60,474 nt of DNA from an uncultured Balneolaceae bacterium (GTDB taxonomy: Bacteria; Bacteroidota; Rhodothermia; Balneolales; Balneolaceae): positions 1 to 60,474 of the forward strand of contig CAJXOW010000015.1 in assembly GCA_913057825.1 (NCBI GenBank). Reading direction: 5' to 3'. Position 1 is the first letter of the stretch, and every line of letters starts with the position of its first letter. Made by a program: the position numbers and the translations under genes. The notes under the pieces were generated by a model. That model saw only the letters and a program-made list of their open reading frames with translations, was not told the DNA's origin and searched no databases. Of the stretch, positions 26,124 to 36,400 are shown piece after piece.

Positions 26124-28142
26124 TCAAAATCTGAATCCCAAGAGGTTCCAATAATGCAGGACATTAAAGTAGATGACGAGTGTCACAACAAATAGGCCGT
26201 AATACCCGGCCCACCAACCAAAATTACCTCCCTCTCGCCATCTTTTAACAATTTGATATATAAATACCAGGGAAAAGCCTGCTGCCAACCAGGGAAATAA
26301 CTGTACAAAGTACATGACATCCGGGAGTCCGTAGGGGAATCCGCCCATTAATTGACTGTGCGGAATCAACAGGTTGACAACAAGGCCCACTTGCAAAAAA
26401 TGCAACAATAATAAACCACTACCCCATCCGACCCAATGATCAACTGTCGTCGGAGCTGATTTACCAGATCTTAAATTCTGTAGTAGATAAATAATGAAAT
26501 ATCCAAACAGGGCCAACAAGCATATCCCCCATACATATCTTTGTACACCGGCCGTATAAACCCAGGAGGTTTTCTCAAAAGCAGAAACACCGTCGGTAAA
26601 CAGATGAGTGATTGAACCACTATTATTTTCCCGAAATGACATGTAATAGTCATCATCGAGCGACCGAAACAACAACGGTTCCACTTGAACCAGACGCCGT
26701 TCGTTTCCTGTATGATCAAACATCATGAGGTGATTCTCCCGGTCTTGCCACAAGGTTAGTTCATGCCCCACCTGACCCATCAACACTCCCATTTTATCCA
26801 TCGTCGCTCGGGGATACCGGGTCATTCTATAGGTCCCCGTAAATCGATCGACCGGCTCATCCAATCCTGTAATATCGTCGTTCGCTTGCCTGCCGGCTGG
26901 TTGATCAGCTGTACCATTTTCTTTAGTCTGAAAAAATCGATCTATAAACCCGTACGAAATTTCATTCATGAAATCACCTGCTAACTGATTCACAGCGATA
27001 AATATCCCCATTCCCTTATCCGGCATCAACCACATACGCGTCTGAATTCCGGGATATCCCCCATCATGTCCCACGATCCGGATACCGTTGTGTTCCCACA
27101 GCATAAAAGCGTATCCAACGGCTGAGTGCAGCCGGGGATGGTGTTTAAACTGAACGGATTGCATACTAGCCACCACCGAATCTTCCAGGATGCGATTGTC
27201 CTTGAATTTCCCCCGGTTCAGGTGCATCATCATAAAGTGAGCAAACTCATTGGGCGTTGCCAGTAGCTGTCCCGCCGGATAATCTTTCAGATGATCAACT
27301 GGAAAGGGGATCTTGGTTCCGTTTTGATCCACATATCCCATCGCCAATCGATCATGGTTTACTTCCTCCAGACGAAAAGTAGCCGCCGGCATTTGAAGAG
27401 GAGTAAACAAGTGCTGAGCGCAATACGCGGCGAAATCTTGGCCAGTCGCTTCCCCCACCACATAACCGGCCAGTGCTATTCCCTGGTTGGAATAGGAAAA
27501 GATTTCACCGGGCGGCATCACGCGGTCCGGCAAATCTTCCTGCAGATAACTTTCGAGTGAAGGAGTGGATTTATGAGTGGGGACCGACTTGCCAATATAT
27601 TTATCATCAAACCCGGCGGTATGTGTCAGCAGATGTCTGAGATTTATCACCGAACCATTTCGATCCGGTACCCTGAATTCATTCAGGTAGGAATTGACAT
27701 CTTCACGAAGGATTACTGCTCCCTCACCGGCCGCTATCATAACAGCTGTTGCAGTAACAACTTTGGATATCGAAGCTAATCGAAATATCGTCTGATCCGG
27801 TTGGACGGGAAGTCCCGCTTCAGTGTTTGCATATCCAAAACCTTTTGAATACAGGATCGCATCCCCGGAAACCGCTACGACCGCCACACCTGGCACCCCG
27901 TGCGCTTCCATTTTCACCGTTACCAGGGAATCCCATAAACTCACCATCTTTTCTGTTTGGTATTTGCTGGTTTCCGATACGCTGTTAGCATCTTGTGCAT
28001 AAGCCACGGTTAACCGGCCGACCAAATTAACCAAAATACAAATCATCAATATAATTACCCGCTTATCGCCTAAAGCGTGGTGCATTTGCCCTCCTTTGAC
28101 CAACCCTTCTCCAGGGTTTCGAATAATCGCTGTGGCCATCAT
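26124..28142 (-). CDS. Beta-lactamase-family serine hydrolase with C-terminal membrane domain
   Basis: 672 residues. After a signal-like segment (ending AYAQ, residue 50) is a class C beta-lactamase/D-peptidase fold: S124-ISK (SxxK), Y217-SN (YxN) and GHDGGYPG as the third motif, all intact. From about residue 540 there are four hydrophobic segments (WGICLLALFGYFIIYLL onwards) that anchor the protein. Such serine hydrolases act on peptides, esters or amides at the cell surface; substrate unknown. Start: ATG at 28142 gives a 19-residue extension; ATG at 28085 (MHHALGDKR) gives a more normal signal. Single gene. Confidence 0.92.
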   Translation of the reverse strand: MMATAIIRNPGEGLVKGGQMHHALGDKRVIILMICILVNLVGRLTVAYAQDANSVSETSKYQTEKMVSLWDSLVTVKMEAHGVPGVAVVAVSGDAILYSKGFGYANTEAGLPVQPDQTIFRLASISKVVTATAVMIAAGEGAVILREDVNSYLNEFRVPDRNGSVINLRHLLTHTAGFDDKYIGKSVPTHKSTPSLESYLQEDLPDRVMPPGEIFSYSNQGIALAGYVVGEATGQDFAAYCAQHLFTPLQMPAATFRLEEVNHDRLAMGYVDQNGTKIPFPVDHLKDYPAGQLLATPNEFAHFMMMHLNRGKFKDNRILEDSVVASMQSVQFKHHPRLHSAVGYAFMLWEHNGIRIVGHDGGYPGIQTRMWLMPDKGMGIFIAVNQLAGDFMNEISYGFIDRFFQTKENGTADQPAGRQANDDITGLDEPVDRFTGTYRMTRYPRATMDKMGVLMGQVGHELTLWQDRENHLMMFDHTGNERRLVQVEPLLFRSLDDDYYMSFRENNSGSITHLFTDGVSAFEKTSWVYTAGVQRYVWGICLLALFGYFIIYLLQNLRSGKSAPTTVDHWVGWGSGLLLLHFLQVGLVVNLLIPHSQLMGGFPYGLPDVMYFVQLFPWLAAGFSLVFIYQIVKRWREGGNFGWWAGYYGLFVVTLVIYFNVLHYWNLLGFRF

Positions 28143-28389
28143 TTTCTAGACCGATTTGAAATCTTTCTTCTTGTACCCCTCTTAATTAGCAGGTGGACTG
28201 TCGTTATCTTTACCGGAGTGCCATTTTTTTACGACAGCTCATGTTTCCCATTTTCATATCCGGTTACTTTCAACAACCTTAGTAACTATTTGTGCAGTTA
28301 TTTTCAATTCCTTTTTAATAAATATACAAAAACAGAAGTTTCCGGACTTGATTATCGTCCGACCCAATGACGGAAAGACCACTTACCTA

Positions 28390-28824
28390 CTACTCTTCTT
28401 TGCTTGCTACTATCCGTATCTGTGAGGGCTCCTGAACCTCGATCTCGGGTGTACCCTCATGCCGCCGGATACGTCCCGTCACGCAAACAGATTGTCCGCG
28501 ATACAATAGTTCGGGGGATTCTTCCCACTTAGACCGATTTTTCCCCCAGATAATGGCGGTGAACACCGGATCCGGCGGGGCACTTTCCAGGTTGACAAAT
28601 GTCGGCTGCCCCTTTATTCGATCTACATATTTAACCGAAGCTACCTGACCGCACACTTCTGCCGCCCTACCTATGTTATCATCGGCCTCACGAGCCGGAA
28701 TCTTAATTTCGGGCTCCGGGATACCGGGTTCCGGCTGATACACCCGCGACAGGATCAAGCCCACCAAAAGCAAAAAAGCCAGTAGCGAGAATATAAATTT
28801 TAGTCCCCGAAATTTATGTAACAT
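28390..28824 (-). CDS. Membrane-anchored small protein, possible OB-fold domain
   Basis: 144 residues: an N-terminal membrane anchor (FSLLAFLLLVGLILSRV) and a soluble domain with alternating strands (AAEVCGQVASVKYV, PTFVNLESAPPDPVFTAII, GQSVCVTGRIRRHEGTPEIE). The pattern of a closing VCVTGRI strand and 'PEIEV' resembles tRNA-anti-like OB-fold modules; two cysteines (in VCGQ and VCVTG) could pair. It follows the lipoprotein sulfatase gene by 53 bases on the same strand. Function not known. Confidence 0.78.
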   Translation of the reverse strand: MLHKFRGLKFIFSLLAFLLLVGLILSRVYQPEPGIPEPEIKIPAREADDNIGRAAEVCGQVASVKYVDRIKGQPTFVNLESAPPDPVFTAIIWGKNRSKWEESPELLYRGQSVCVTGRIRRHEGTPEIEVQEPSQIRIVASKEE

Positions 28825-28877
28825 GCATTCTCCCGGGTAGTTAACAGTTTGATCCGCTCATCGTTTCAGACAATTAA

Positions 28878-30596
28878 TTACTGCGGATCGACCGTATAAC
28901 GGTTAATAATATCATTCAATTCATTGTGCAGCGAATCGGCCATCTTCGACTCCTGTTCCACAAGGTTGTCAGTCTCGGCCGTATCATCTTGTAGATTAAA
29001 CAGGTAACGCTGATTCGTCAGCGGTTCCGTGTTTAAAGGCGTATCTCCCTTGTTATGACGATTATAAGCCCAGTCCGATCTTTCAGCCGCCGGCATATAT
29101 TTCCACTTGCCTCTGCGCAACGCCAACCCGTCGCTCGACTGTTGTACCAACTGCTTGCGGCCTTGCTGTTGTTTTCCCAATAATACCGGCAGCAAATTTT
29201 GACTGTCGTGCTGATAGTCCTCCGGTATTTGGGCTCCGGATACCGCGGCCAACGATGACAACATATCCACCTGGCTTATCATCGCATCAGACACCACCCC
29301 TTTACGAGCTTTCTTTGGCCAGCTCACGATCGTCGGCATCCGGGTTCCCCCTTCATAAGCTACATATTTTCCTCCGCTGAAGGGGCCGCTTGGATCATGT
29401 CCGTTATGGTCGGTTAATGCTCCATCTTCGTACCCGTCATAAAATACCGGCCCATTGTCGCTCGTAAATATCACCAACGTATTCTCATACAGATTTCTTT
29501 CCTTCAACATCTTCGTTACCTGTCCGACGACCCAGTCCAACTCGACCACCGCGTCTCCCCGCAGCCCGCTACCGCTCTTCCCCCGAAACTTCCGGTTCGG
29601 TAAACGAGGGACATGGTTTTTGGTGAGCGACAGATACAGAAAGAAGGGTTGGTCTTTATGTTGTTCCACAAACTGACGCGATTTATCCACCAGCACGGTC
29701 GACATCTGCTCATCGTCCCACCACGCTGAAGAGCCGCCTGCCATATATCCGATGCGACTGATGCCATTCACAATAGTTCCGGAATGCTGGGCGTCGGCCG
29801 GGTATCGCAGTTTTTCCGGATGGGTATGACCCGAAGGCAAATTCCCGACCAGCGGTTGAGGTGCGTTCGTCTCTGTTTGTTTCCCTTCCCCGAAATGTTC
29901 CTCCTGGTAATCATGATGTCCTTCTTTCGGATACACAATCTCAAGGGAGTCATCCGCTTGGCTTAATTGATATACCCGGTGACCTTGGATATAGACGGTC
30001 GGTACTCGGTCGTTGGTGACGGGCACGATGAAAGATTCATCAAATCCCACCTCGAGCGGACCGGGAGCGATGCTTCCGTTCCAATCAATTGCTTCGCCGG
30101 GCGAACCCAATCCCAGGTGCCATTTACCCACGATAGAGGTCGCATAACCTGCGTTCCCCAGGATATCAGGCAACGTTGAACTCTCCGGATCGATCAGCAG
30201 GGGGTCCTCGGCCGAGAGTATTCCCGCATTTTCCAATCGAAAGGCATAGCGACCGGTCAACAGTGAATAGCGGCTGGGCGTACACATGGCGGAACTGGCG
30301 TAAGCATTGGTAAATCGCACGCCCTGTTCCGCCAGCCGGTCAATGTGCGGAGTTTGAATCTGCTCGGCCCCATAGGCACTGATATCCCCATACCCAACGT
30401 CATCTGCATAAATGATAATGATATTGGGCTGATTCGGTGCGGATTCGGGAAATTCACTTGCACATCCGATCCCCAACAAAACGATCCCCGCTAACCACAG
30501 AAATCGTTTACACAACGTAGAATAGTTAAAAGAAGATATCGTAGTTTTCACGCTGGACTCCCTATCTTTTTTGTGAACGACATGGATACAACTCAT
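28878..30596 (-). CDS. Lipoprotein type I sulfatase (arylsulfatase A-like)
   Basis: 572 residues. N-terminal hydrophobic stretch ends in LLGIGCAS (C45), consistent with lipidation, though the -3 residue is not ideal. Sulfatase core: IIIIYADDVGYGD metal site; C105-TPSR (formylglycine site) in MCTPSRYSLLTGRYA; VGKWHLG; and NTLVIFTSDNGPVF. It hydrolyses sulfate esters after conversion of C105 to formylglycine by a maturation enzyme not seen here. Unlike the sulfatase at 19.5-21.0 kb it is anchored through lipid rather than Tat-exported, so the two probably act in different places or on different substrates. The start codon is uncertain because the region before the hydrophobic stretch is long. 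Confidence 0.92.
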   Translation of the reverse strand: MSCIHVVHKKDRESSVKTTISSFNYSTLCKRFLWLAGIVLLGIGCASEFPESAPNQPNIIIIYADDVGYGDISAYGAEQIQTPHIDRLAEQGVRFTNAYASSAMCTPSRYSLLTGRYAFRLENAGILSAEDPLLIDPESSTLPDILGNAGYATSIVGKWHLGLGSPGEAIDWNGSIAPGPLEVGFDESFIVPVTNDRVPTVYIQGHRVYQLSQADDSLEIVYPKEGHHDYQEEHFGEGKQTETNAPQPLVGNLPSGHTHPEKLRYPADAQHSGTIVNGISRIGYMAGGSSAWWDDEQMSTVLVDKSRQFVEQHKDQPFFLYLSLTKNHVPRLPNRKFRGKSGSGLRGDAVVELDWVVGQVTKMLKERNLYENTLVIFTSDNGPVFYDGYEDGALTDHNGHDPSGPFSGGKYVAYEGGTRMPTIVSWPKKARKGVVSDAMISQVDMLSSLAAVSGAQIPEDYQHDSQNLLPVLLGKQQQGRKQLVQQSSDGLALRRGKWKYMPAAERSDWAYNRHNKGDTPLNTEPLTNQRYLFNLQDDTAETDNLVEQESKMADSLHNELNDIINRYTVDPQ

Positions 30597-30793
30597 TCAA
30601 AACCATACTAATATTTATAGTAAAAAAATTATCCCTTAAAAACGAGGTTTAGTCAGATAACAAATTATCCTTCCTGTAACCGATTCCATTTTTGCACACT
30701 GATAGCTTATTATAGGTACATGAGTATTAGGCCGTATATTAGTTTACATCATACCGAAGAGTTCTTTTATTGAGTTTCAACGCTCAACCCTCA

Positions 30794-31747
30794 ATGTTTA
30801 CAAACCTACAAATGCAAAATACCCGATCGACACTTCCTCGTTTCCTATTCATCGCTTATTCCGCATTTCTTATCATCTGGGCGCTTCCAGAATCGGTATT
30901 GAGCCAGGATGGCAAACCGGACGCCCCCTATGTACCGTCTCCCGATACCGTCGTTGAAAAGATGCTCGAGATGGCTGACCTCCAACCGGGCGATTACCTG
31001 ATCGACCTGGGATCCGGTGATGGACGGATTCCGATTGCCGCAGCCAAACGCGGGGCCTATGCCCACGGCATTGAAATCGACACCTCCCTGGTTCGCAAGG
31101 CTCGTCAAAATGCGGCTGAAGCCGGTGTGCAAGACCGGGTGGTTTTTGTGCTGGGCGACCTTTTTAAACAGGATATCAGCCGGGCCAATATTATCACGAT
31201 GTATCTTTTCCCGGATTTAATCAAAAAACTCAGGCCGACTCTTCTCTCCCTGGATCCCGGTACCCGCATCGTATCGCACCTGTTTCGAATGGGCGACTGG
31301 GAAGCCGACCGTCACTTCGTCTATACCCCCAATATATTTATCAACCAGCACCCCGAACTGCAAACCAACTCCATAACAAGTATAAACAACCTGCTCTCAC
31401 TCAGTGAAGACGCCCCTAACCACCTTTTCCCCGAACATGACGTCTATCTATGGATCGTACCGGCCAGAGCAGAAGGGACCTGGAGCTGGTCGGCCGAATC
31501 CAAAGCATTTACGGCTAATATCAAGCAAAAATACCAGGAGATCAGTCTACGGGCGAAAAGCCGAGATCATTCCTTGGAGGTTTCGAATCCCGTCTTGCAT
31601 GGACGACGTATAAGCTTTACAATCAGCCATGGCGAAATAACACATAATTACAGTGGCAACATTAAAGGGGATACGATCGAGGGACAGGTACAGATTCACC
31701 GTCCCAACTCTTCTTCTGTTCATTCCTGGAAAGCGATGCGAAAGTAG
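30794..31747 (+). CDS. Exported class I SAM-dependent methyltransferase-like protein
   Basis: About 318 residues. A signal peptide (FLFIAYSAFLIIWALPESVLSQ) is followed by a Rossmann methyltransferase core: PSPDTVVEKMLEMA, LIDLGSGDGRIPIAAAKRG (motif I), HGIEID (motif II), VVFVLGDLFKQD, then the later ITMYLFPDL. The final ~100 residues form a separate strand-rich domain. SAM is not expected in the periplasm, so the signal is odd; related proteins with similar exported N-termini exist in other phyla. Start: a TTG at 30770 and ATGs at 30794 and 30812 are in frame; 30812 gives the best signal peptide. Stands alone between divergent and convergent neighbours. Confidence 0.82.
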   Translation: MFTNLQMQNTRSTLPRFLFIAYSAFLIIWALPESVLSQDGKPDAPYVPSPDTVVEKMLEMADLQPGDYLIDLGSGDGRIPIAAAKRGAYAHGIEIDTSLVRKARQNAAEAGVQDRVVFVLGDLFKQDISRANIITMYLFPDLIKKLRPTLLSLDPGTRIVSHLFRMGDWEADRHFVYTPNIFINQHPELQTNSITSINNLLSLSEDAPNHLFPEHDVYLWIVPARAEGTWSWSAESKAFTANIKQKYQEISLRAKSRDHSLEVSNPVLHGRRISFTISHGEITHNYSGNIKGDTIEGQVQIHRPNSSSVHSWKAMRK

Positions 31748-31748
31748 C

Positions 31749-31915
31749 ACTCCCCTAAGGTCCTCCCACTTTCTGATTACTAATGGGAAAGCCTTGTTTA
31801 ATTAATTTTCCATAGAGAGTCCTCCCCCTTTCACCCTCCGAAGGGGGACGTTTTTTCACCTCGGTTGCCTTATATTCCCCCTTCGGAGGGGAAAGGGGGA
31901 GGACATCAGGGGAGG
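31749..31915. repeat. REP-like palindromic repeat cluster
   Basis: Two ~30-base arms at 31819-31848 and 31876-31904 are inverted copies with one mismatch and one indel (GTCCTCCCCCTTT core, plus CCTCCGAAGGGGG). Each arm can also fold on itself (CCCTCC/GGAGGG). A third, shorter related copy lies at 31749-31769 (CTCCCCT-AGGTCCTCCC), matching the complement of 31893-31915. The ~300-base gap between genes holds nothing else coding. Similar G/C-rich palindromes are common in Bacteroidota genomes as repeated elements; number of copies genome-wide cannot be seen here. Confidence 0.6.
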
Positions 31916-32047
31916 GCAAAATGCTAGAAGTGATATTAAAATCATCATCCCGCATGAGAGCCAACTAAATTCCGGCTTCTAATTGAAGAAAAAAAGCTGC
32001 ATCTTGTAAAGTTGGCACGGATTTATTACAACCAGGGCTGATTCATC

Positions 32048-33265
32048 ATGACTTACTTCGACTTGCATCATCAAACGGTCCCTCGATATAATCTCCAAAG
32101 CGATCTAATACGTTTTGAATCGCTCAACTTGACGGTTTATAACCACGGCTTTAAGTCAAAAAACTGGAGCGTACTTCCCAACGAAATACCCCGGAGTACG
32201 GGCATTTCTTTAGCCGGAGTGAACACACTCGACTTATCTGATAAAATTAAAGCCGTAATTAGCCAGCCTGATCAATCGATTGACGTTAATCAAAAATTTC
32301 GTTTCAGTCTTTTTGTACCTACCTCCAGTCAACCGGTAAAAGAGCTCATAATCCTGACTCACGGTCTGAATGAAAGGGACTGGAAAAAGTACCTTCCCTG
32401 GGCAGCCTACATGGCACAAAACACAGGTCAGGCTGTCCTTCTTTTCCCCATTGCATTCCATATGAATCGTGCTCCATCTGAATGGGCTAATCCGCGGCGT
32501 ATGGATATCATTTCCGCAGAACGTTGCCGGCGGCATGATTACATCAGTCATAGTTCTTTTGCCAACGCAGCTATTAGTATGCGTCTTCAACAATCTCCTC
32601 AGCGATTTTTCTGGTCAGGGCTACAATCATACCGGGATCTCTGCCAATTAATCCGGGAAATCAAACAGGGTTGCTATCCACCGGTATCCCCGGAAACTCA
32701 TATCAACTTTTTCGGATATTCAATGGGCGCTTTTTTATGTCAGATAATTTTAATGACGAATCCCGACAAATTATTGACAGATTCCCGCTTATTCATATTC
32801 TGTGGCGGAACTGTTCTGGACCGGTTATATCCGGTATCCAAATATATTCTGGACAGCCAGGCTCACCTGGCTCTGTACGCTTATTTCATTCATCACCTGG
32901 AGCAGGAATTACAAGAAGACAGGCGACTCAGACAATCATTTAATGAAGACCGGGAAGCCGCCACTTTTTTTCAGTCACTCCTGCAATTTTACAATCTGCG
33001 AAATTTACGCGAAGAACGGTTTAACGAATTGAAAGATCAGATCTCTGCCGTCGGCCTGGCGAAAGATCATGTTGCACCGCCCTTTGAGATGATCAATACG
33101 ATAAAAGGCGCTGCACGTAATATTCCTGTTAACGTCAAAATCGAGAATTTTAACTATGACTGTAGTCATGAAAATCCCTTTCCCTACCGTGTCAATCAAA
33201 AAAAAGAGATAAATAAAGGGTTTGAAAAAATATTTAAGAGGGCTGCAAACCATTTATCCTCATAA
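32048..33265 (+). CDS. Alpha/beta hydrolase-fold protein (possibly DUF6051)
   Basis: 405 residues, no signal peptide. The alpha/beta hydrolase fold is visible in ELIILTHGLNERDWKKYLPWA (oxyanion loop) and the nucleophile elbow GYSMGAF (Ser at about residue 228), followed by FIFCGGTV. Candidate acid and histidine are in the C-terminal region (NFNYDCSHENPFPYRV). Length and pattern recall the DUF6051 family, but I am not certain. Likely an intracellular ester or lipid hydrolase; substrate unknown. Ends at a strong bidirectional terminator. Confidence 0.78.
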   Translation: MTYFDLHHQTVPRYNLQSDLIRFESLNLTVYNHGFKSKNWSVLPNEIPRSTGISLAGVNTLDLSDKIKAVISQPDQSIDVNQKFRFSLFVPTSSQPVKELIILTHGLNERDWKKYLPWAAYMAQNTGQAVLLFPIAFHMNRAPSEWANPRRMDIISAERCRRHDYISHSSFANAAISMRLQQSPQRFFWSGLQSYRDLCQLIREIKQGCYPPVSPETHINFFGYSMGAFLCQIILMTNPDKLLTDSRLFIFCGGTVLDRLYPVSKYILDSQAHLALYAYFIHHLEQELQEDRRLRQSFNEDREAATFFQSLLQFYNLRNLREERFNELKDQISAVGLAKDHVAPPFEMINTIKGAARNIPVNVKIENFNYDCSHENPFPYRVNQKKEINKGFEKIFKRAANHLSS

Positions 33266-33361
33266 AGCTGTCTGTCCAGTCACGGTTAAGCTCTCCTGAA
33301 ATGAATCAGCCGACCTATATTTTATTAAATTCTACTGTTTATTAACTGCCTTTAAAAAGCA

Positions 33362-33395
33362 AAAAGGCCGGCTCCTTTAAAAGAGCCGGCCTTTT
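33362..33395. terminator. Bidirectional Rho-independent terminator
   Basis: Thirteen-base perfect stem (AAAAGGCCGGCTC / GAGCCGGCCTTTT) with an 8-base loop. A-run before and T-run after allow it to end transcription from both strands, and it sits exactly between convergent genes: the alpha/beta hydrolase (plus) and the large secreted protein (minus). Confidence 0.88.
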
Positions 33396-33451
33396 GCTCA
33401 TTTAATCCAGTTGAATGAGGGGATATCGTCGAATATATACTCGAAGTATCC

Positions 33452-36400
33452 TTACTTGATCAACATCATTTTCTGAACCCGTGTTTTATTGCCGGCCTGC
33501 AGTCGGTAGAAATAGACACCGCTTGAAAGACCATTGGCATCAAACTGCACCTTGTGGGCTCCGGCATTCTTTCGACCGCTCACCAAGGTAGCTACCTCTC
33601 GTCCCAGCATGTTATAGACTTTAAGGGTAACCTCCGACGATTGAGCCAATGAATATTCTATCGTGGTCGTCGGGTTAAACGGGTTCGGGTAATTTTGCTT
33701 CAGATCAAATTCATGAGCGATTTCATCACTGGACTCAATACTGGTAGCTTTCTGGCCGGAAAGATATACATACGCATAACTCCACCAGTCGAAGGTTTTC
33801 GCTCCTTTTCCATCATTAAACACGTTGGTGTAATCGATATGGAATCCAAGCTCATTTCCATCTTCCAGCATCAAATTGGCCCGTTCGGTGCGTGGGATGG
33901 CGAATTCTATATGATATCCCGGGTCGGTGGACGTAGACGACAGATTGATGTCCGAGCTACGAATTATCCGTCCGCCAAGTTGACTCATAAAGTCAACATT
34001 ATCATCCCATAGGCCATTACCGACCCCGTCTTTCTTATCGTTAAGATCTTCGTCCAAGTCGCGTGCGTCTTCCGTAGCAACCCAGGTCTGCAAACGGCTT
34101 AACCGTCCATTGCTCACATTAATTTCCATCGTGGTATTTCCGGCTCCATACCAGCGTCCGTCGGCATCAAAATCCCAACGGATGAGCGGTTGTGCATGTA
34201 CCGGCAAGTCCATAGCTACATACAACGAATCGCTGCTGTAAGCCATGTAAACTTTTGGAGCAAAGGGACGGTCGTTTTCGACCTTGCTCACCGTATCCAC
34301 GACGAGGGCATGTTCCGGCCACTCATCGAGATTTCCGTCAATAGTCGGCATAAATCCATCAGCCGTCGTTTTCACGCGCCGGTCAACCGGATATCGCGGA
34401 TATTGGTCCTTGCCGTCGGGCGTGCCGTCCCCGTCGGTATCTGGATTATGGGGATCACTGTAGCTATAGTGAAAGATTCCGTCGGTCGCTTCCTGCATAT
34501 CGTTGTATCCATCATCATCCGAATCCGGATCACTCGTACTGCTTCCGAACCGATCTTCATCGAGCGGGACCCGTGGATCGTCATCGGGCATGCCGTCTCC
34601 GTCGGCATCTGCCGTTTCATAAATATCACCCCAATCCGGCAACAGATCCTTGTACGGCCTGAAATCCCGCATCATCGTACTCTGGAAACTGAATCGTTTA
34701 CCGAACCGTTTGTTGGACCACTCGGGAAAACCGGGATAGCAACAACCGATATCAGGATTGCTAATTTCTTGGGTTGCATACAGTTGAGGGAAGTCTCCAT
34801 GACCCATCTCAATATGATTATTAAATTTGTAGACCCCGTCTATGGCGTGCTGGATCTCATGGGTAAAGGTCCAGATCAGGTTGTTGCCGACTCTCGCGTA
34901 GTCGATATTCGGAAAACGAGCCGGATATCCCTCATCAAACCCTCTGATAGAATTATAGGGCCAACGCACTTGAGAAAAACCGGTACGCCGCTCGGGCCCG
35001 GGGAGTCCCAGTCGATCGGTAGCCCCCCATGACCAGAATCCACCAACCGAAGGGGTAATGCGGAATACTATGTCGTACTGCGTATTCACTACACCCCGTT
35101 CGTCAATCAGATGTTGACCAGTTTGTCCGGTTGACGTGCCGCTATTGTCTTCCAGTTCGAGATACTTGTCAAATTCGATATATTCTACTTCCAGATTGAA
35201 CTGCATAAACGTATTGCGCCAGAAATACTCACGTACTTTCTGGACCAGGAACTTGATATTTTCAACCTCCGTCTGGGTCATCTTGTAATCGCCTCCATTA
35301 TTATCCGGTGCATTTTTATAAAGCACCACGGCTACCTTGAAATTCGCATAGGTCATATAGCCGTCCCGGGAAGATTCGGTGGTTACTTTCACCTCTTCCA
35401 CTTCACCAAGATCCTTGCGGTCAAAGTCGCGTCCCAGCACTTTATAATAGTAGGTCTGTCCGGCCTCCAGACGAGAGTCGGTATATACGGTGTCCGTACT
35501 GCTATATGCGACCGGGTTATCACCGTAGCTTTCCCCTTCCTTGCGGCGATAGATATTATAACCGGCCAATTCGCCAATTACCGGGGTGAACGAATCCCAG
35601 CTTAATGTCACATTGGTCGCCGTCTTGCCGGACACCTGCAGTCCGGTGATCGGTTTGCGGCGCATCACTTCTTCCGAATGCACACTCCAGTTGTCATCGC
35701 CGTCCTCGGCGTATACGATGTAGGCAAATCGTTTATCCGATTCAGTATTGGTATCGGTGTAGCTTCCGGTCGACAAGTCACTTGCAATACGTGTATAGAG
35801 GTTGCGGGGCTCGCCATTAAAAATCGTATCCTGTCGGTGACGTCGGAAAACATGATAGGTTAATCCGGCTTCCGTATCCCACGAAACCGTTCGCTCAAAG
35901 CTTTCACTTACCGTCAATTCGACATTTTGGGGTTGCTGTGGCAGGTCGACCGATTGCAACTGCAAGTTCTGGAAAAACTGCGGATCGGACCAGGGAATCG
36001 TATCTATCGGTTGAACAATCGTGCCCTGTTCATTGATAGCGAGATTTGTGAAGCGCAAATAGGCTGTATCTTCGGCAGCAAAATGAGTAAAGTTTTGAAA
36101 CTCGACTCCAATCATACTGTTAACCTGGTCCCAATTACTGTCACCGCCGTCCCACCGCGGCGCATTCTCGGTAAGAACCGAATCCCGCTCACCATTGACA
36201 AATGCGGTGACGCTCAAGTCAGCTAACGTTTCATTAACTAGATTCCCATTGGAATCCTCGACACGCCGCTTCAAATAAACCGAGTTTTTGGTAAATTGAT
36301 CGTCCCCCTCTTTATACGCCACCGGGTTGGAATGACTGCTCCAGGTGCCATCCCCATTGATGGCATAAACTATATATGCATACTTGCCGTCCGTGGTGGT

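Noticed and set aside
34190..35032. 280-residue open frame antisense to the secreted metallopeptidase
   Set aside because: Repeats of Ile/Arg/Gly arise from the complement of Asp-rich coding; no motif.
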